Below are positions 60,206 to 64,000 of a DNA stretch of 64,000 nucleotides, piece after piece; the first letter of the stretch is position 1; each line of letters begins with the position of its first letter. A program made the position numbers and the translations under genes. The notes under the pieces are model-generated. The model was not told where the DNA came from. It worked only from the letters and a program-made list of their open reading frames with translations, and ran no database searches. This DNA comes from Saprospiraceae bacterium (GTDB taxonomy: Bacteria; Bacteroidota; Bacteroidia; Chitinophagales; Saprospiraceae): assembly GCA_016722285.1 (NCBI GenBank), contig JADKGI010000030.1, positions 1-64,000 of the forward strand, written 5' to 3'.

Positions 60206-63200
60206 TCAGACTACTTCTATTTTGGCATATCCACCTGTCCCCTTGATGACTCTTATCTGTGTAGTTATTCTTTCTTTCAGGCTCTCAACATGAGAAATGA
60301 CACCTATGGTTCTGTTACTTTCTGATTGCAGCCTTTCCAGCGTTTCGATAGCAGTTTCCAGAGTTTCGGCATCTAATGTTCCAAACCCTTCATCAATAAA
60401 AAGACTTTCCAATTTTACATTTTGTGAAGCCATATCAGCCAAGCTGAGTGCCAAAGCAAGGGACACAATAAATGATTCACCCCCCGAAAGTGTTTTGACA
60501 CTTCTTTTGATATTACCTTGATACAGGTCAGTTATAGTCAGATCTGACTCAATATCAGAATGCACAAGAAGATATCTGTCTGACAGTTTGGACAGCCTTA
60601 GATTAGCCAAATCGATCAAATGAAGCAAACTCAGATTTTGTGCATATCTGGCATATTTATTGCCTGTGGCATCTCCGATGAGACGTTCGAGGGTGTACCA
60701 TTTGGACGCATCGGCTGACTTTTTTCAATTAATAATAGTGCATCTGAAATAAGAATTTTTGCTTCAATATTTTTTTCAAGCTCATTAGAGATGGCGCCAT
60801 TTGTATGAATTAAAGCATCTTTTTGATTTTCCAGGCTACTGATAACCAGTTTTAAAGATTCAAGGTTGTTTTCAGGTATCTCGGGAACAAGGATGGTTGA
60901 CAATTCTGAATTCAAATTACTAAGATTGTTTTTTAGCTCAATCTCCAGTTTGACATTTCGCTCCTTTTCTGAAAGTAAGTCTTGCAATTCATTATCATCC
61001 AATATGTCCTTTTTGGCGTCATTGATTCTAGTATAACCCAGGTTCTCAAGAAAAGGAATTAGCATTATTTCTCTTGATTCTTTTGTAAGAAGTAGTTTGG
61101 AATGATTTTCATTTTTGTGCTTAAGTTCTGCCAATTTTTCATTGACCAAATCCCTGGATGAAATATATTTTTTTTGAATTCTGCCAGCATCAGCATCGAT
61201 ATCTTTTCCCGAATACAATTCCTTTCTTTTTGTTAATATATTATTGTATTGAGATCCTGTAATGGAGAGCTCCTTCAGTAATGCCAGGCTTTTAATTAAA
61301 AACTCGTAAGATATCCTGGCTTCGATTTCTTGTTGTAAAAGAAACAGGTCAGATTTTATTTTATCAGATTGAGATTTTATAGATATCGATAATGAGTGAA
61401 TTGTTGAAAAACCTGGATATTCCTTTTCAATTTGGGTTAAAAAAAGTTTATTTTTGGAAATACGGTCTTTATATCCTTCCAGTTTTGCAACAGCAGTGGA
61501 ATGATTGGTAGATAAGTTCAAATGTTGTTTCCGAGCCGAATCCAGCCTGCCGGATATTTCCATCAGCCGGGCCTCGATCACTCCCAATTGTAACAGATTT
61601 TTTTCGAGAGCATATGGATGATGAATTGATCCGCATAACGGGCAAGGCTCATTATCTTTGAGTATGTTTCTATGCTCTTCGAGACTGGCTATTTTGTATT
61701 GATTTTCTTTTTGTTTTTGAAGTGCTTCCATCTCAGGTAGCAATTTCCCGATGCTTATAGTAATCTTTTCGATTTCACCGGAATATTTTTTCACCAGATT
61801 ATCTTCCGTCAAAATATCGTTTGTAAGTACATCTATTTCATTTTTAGCATTTTCATAATTTATTGCTGAAAAATATTTTTTCTCCAGAATCAGCAGTTGA
61901 GTCTGATGATCAGCAATTTTTTGTTTGATTTCATCATCATTAGCGGGTATTTTTTTTATGCTTTCTAATAATTTTAATATTTCTTCGCAATACAGAATCT
62001 GGTCACTGGTTTTAGTAAGTTTTTTAAGTTCATTGGAATGTAAATTATCTCCAGTCAGTATCAAATTGAATTCAGATCTGGCCTTATTTCCTGACTCAGT
62101 AAGGACTCGAAGCTGTGCATCTAAATCATTAATCAGGTTTTCAAATTTCTTCATTTCACTTAAAAAGTTATCATCATTGATTGACTGATGGGTGAAATTT
62201 TTCATTTCTTCGATCGAATCCTGCAAAATCTTTTTATGGGAAGCTAATTTTTCGCTTATATCTGATATTTCAATTTCTGCTTGCTCAAGCAATTTGTTGT
62301 CGTTTTGCCAAAGTGTAATTTCGTTCCTGTGTACATCCAACTTTTTGTGTTTCTTTAGTCTGATATCTTTTACTTCAAAGTTTTGAATATTTTGATTGTG
62401 TTGGTCTAACGATATATTGGTTTCAGATAATTTAATAAGAATATGTTCTTTCTTTATTACCAAAGAAAGAATTCCTGATTTTTCAAAATGGAGATGTTCC
62501 AGGCGCTCAATTTCCTTCTTATTATCATATAGTATTTTATTTTTTTCATCAATCTGCTCAGATGATAATACCTGAATGCTATCTTTTTTTTGGATGAGAA
62601 GATTAATTTCTTCTTTTTTTTGCTTTGCTTTTTCATAAGCAGCTTTGCCCAGTTCCCTGTAAATTTTTGAACCTGTTATTTCTTCGAGCAGTGATGTTCT
62701 CTCCGCTTTGTCTGATTTGAGAAACCTGGCAAATTCGCCTTGAGATAATAAGATAGAGCGGATAAACTGATCATAATTAAGGCCTATTATCTTTTCATTG
62801 GCTGCCGGTACTTCTGATTTTTTAAGGTCCAAAAAAATACTGCTTTTAATATTTGCCAATGTCATATCATAGTCTCTGAAAGTATTATTCCGGGTCTTTG
62901 AAATTTTCCATGTAGATCTGTACAAGTTTTCTCCACTTTGATATTCCACTTCTGCATATGCATCATCCGTAAAATGGGTCATTACAGAACCTAAATTTTC
63001 AATTTCAGATGTTGTGATTTTACTGTCAAATCTGGGTATCCGGTTGAAAAGTGCCAACGTAATAATATCAAGGATAGTAGATTTGCCTGCTCCGGTAGGA
63101 CCTGTTATTGCAAAAAGGCCTGACTGTGACAGGGGCGGGACGGTAAAATCAATTGATTGTTCACCTTTTAGTGAATGGATGTTCTTAAACGCCAGTTTTA

Positions 63201-63210
63201 ATATTCTCAC
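60206..63210 (-). CDS. sbcC: Nuclease SbcCD subunit C (Rad50-like; frame broken)
   Basis: SMC-like ATPase that, with SbcD, cuts hairpins and processes DNA ends. Walker A is FAITGPTGAGKSTILD, the Q-loop is in SQGEFARFLKS, two long coiled coils flank the zinc hook CPLCGSIHHPY (about residue 530), and the C-terminal lobe has the signature LSGGESFIVSLALALSLADM and Walker B LESLFIDEGFGTLD. The frame breaks at about 60718-60724, where one A is missing from an A run; restored, it reads EKSADASKWYTLERLIGDAT. The total is about 1001 residues. It starts 12 bp after the sbcD stop. Confidence 0.95.
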
Positions 63211-63222
63211 TTGCAGTCTTTT

Positions 63223-64000
63223 TTATTGATTCAACTCTTCAAGCAAAAGATGATATATTTCCGACAAATCACTAAACGATGGTTCAACTACGGCACTTTC
63301 TGTGAGTTTTTTTCTGAATACATCCATAGGGGATAGCTCTGATATTGATTTGCTATATGAGTTTGTGATCTTTTCTGATTCTATGTCCTTTGTAAATGAA
63401 ATTCTGCTTTTGAGGATCCTATAGTCAGGAGATACTGATTCAGCTTTTAGATCTTCCAATTGCTGTATCTTCAATATGTCAAATACGTTTTCGATCACTT
63501 CCAGCTCTAAGAATGCAGGAAGAGGATAAATATTTTTATACATTGAAAGTTTTATTTTTATTTCATCAAGGGTTCCTGCAAGCTTGATTACATCTCTGAA
63601 TTTCGGGATTGGCACTGATTTTATGTCTGTTATTTTTTGAGCATTTATTTCCAGCAGAATAATTTTTTTAGCATAATCCCTTTCCGAAAAATCAAGAAAT
63701 AAAGGCGACCCGCAATACCTGATATTTTCTTTGTTATTTATTTTTTGAGGTTTATGAATGTGCCCTAGCGCAAAGTAATCAATGCTGTGATGTATTATAT
63801 TACTATCGAGACCTGATAAATTGCCTATATGGATGTCTCTTTCACTATCAGAAGTGATCGCCCCTTTCATATAAAAATGACCCATGGCTATGATGGGTAC
63901 CATTGGCTGATATTTTTGAGTACATATATCGATTAAGTTGTCATAATGACTTTTTATGGCTTGTTCTGTATGCAGTGCTTTGTCAATCATTTCACCGACA
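63223..64000 (-). CDS. sbcD: Nuclease SbcCD subunit D, 3' part
   Basis: The C-terminal two thirds of the Mre11-like nuclease. The frame is open to the window edge at 64000. Metal-ligand motifs GHFYMKG and FALGHIHKPQ, followed by YCGSPLFLDFSE, are diagnostic. The first metal motifs (DxH, GD, GNHD) lie beyond the window. A C-terminal capping domain (about 150 residues) ends LLLEELNQ. It forms an operon with sbcC. Confidence 0.94.
   Translation of the reverse strand, partial: VGEMIDKALHTEQAIKSHYDNLIDICTQKYQPMVPIIAMGHFYMKGAITSDSERDIHIGNLSGLDSNIIHHSIDYFALGHIHKPQKINNKENIRYCGSPLFLDFSERDYAKKIILLEINAQKITDIKSVPIPKFRDVIKLAGTLDEIKIKLSMYKNIYPLPAFLELEVIENVFDILKIQQLEDLKAESVSPDYRILKSRISFTKDIESEKITNSYSKSISELSPMDVFRKKLTESAVVEPSFSDLSEIYHLLLEELNQ

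Overview
The window is an AT-rich chromosomal segment of a Bacteroidota bacterium. The evidence is a division and cell-wall (dcw) cluster without murF or ddl, a C-terminal sorting domain of the type IX secretion system, LytS/LytR-type signalling, a PadR gene paired with a permease-prefix gene, and several promoters of the TAnnTTTG type. The giant SdrD_B-like surface protein and general gene style suggest Saprospiria, but that is only a guess.

Layout. 1-14534 is a dcw cluster, all on +: rsmH (3' end), ftsL-like, ftsI, murE, mraY, murD, ftsW, murG, murC, ftsQ, ftsA, ftsZ. A strong hairpin with a T run lies between murE and mraY. 14535-14969 holds a candidate structured RNA with its own terminator. 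14970-24510 is one giant gene for a secreted protein of about 3180 residues with some 24 SdrD_B-like domains, including a near-identical 705-bp tandem repeat. 24.5-34.7 kb carries housekeeping genes: bacilliredoxin, YdeI-like, DUF1569-like, yidC, gpsA, transaldolase, SRP RNA, an RluA-type pseudouridine synthase, a LytS/LytR pair and a beta-helix lipoprotein. 35.4-37.0 kb is an amidohydrolase lipoprotein. 37.2-40.3 kb is a badly damaged prenyl-lipid locus: a UbiA enzyme resembling homogentisate phytyltransferase, a methyltransferase, and a fused phytol kinase/phytyl-phosphate kinase (VTE5-VTE6-like). 40.5-41.5 kb is a PadR/permease-prefix pair ending in an attC-like palindrome. 41.7-54.6 kb has a PqiA-like protein, a DtxR regulator, ruvC, a HAD hydrolase, an aminotransferase, a sodium/solute symporter, a CcoI-type copper ATPase, ftsE, an HhH membrane protein with an OmpA partner, and fbp. 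55.1-58.6 kb is a three-gene glycosyltransferase operon. The window ends with a DEAD-box helicase, sbcC and the 3' part of sbcD.

Sequence quality. At least ten genes, several of them essential, are broken by single-base length changes, nearly all deletions in homopolymer runs. The 705-bp repeat gives an internal control: two of its copies differ from their siblings only by AAAA to AAA and TTTTT to TTTT exactly where the frame breaks. I therefore treat most frameshifts as consensus errors and list those genes once over their full span. The UbiA and VTE5-VTE6 genes are different: they carry several in-frame stops, and UbiA has lost a catalytic Asp, so they are listed as pseudogenes.
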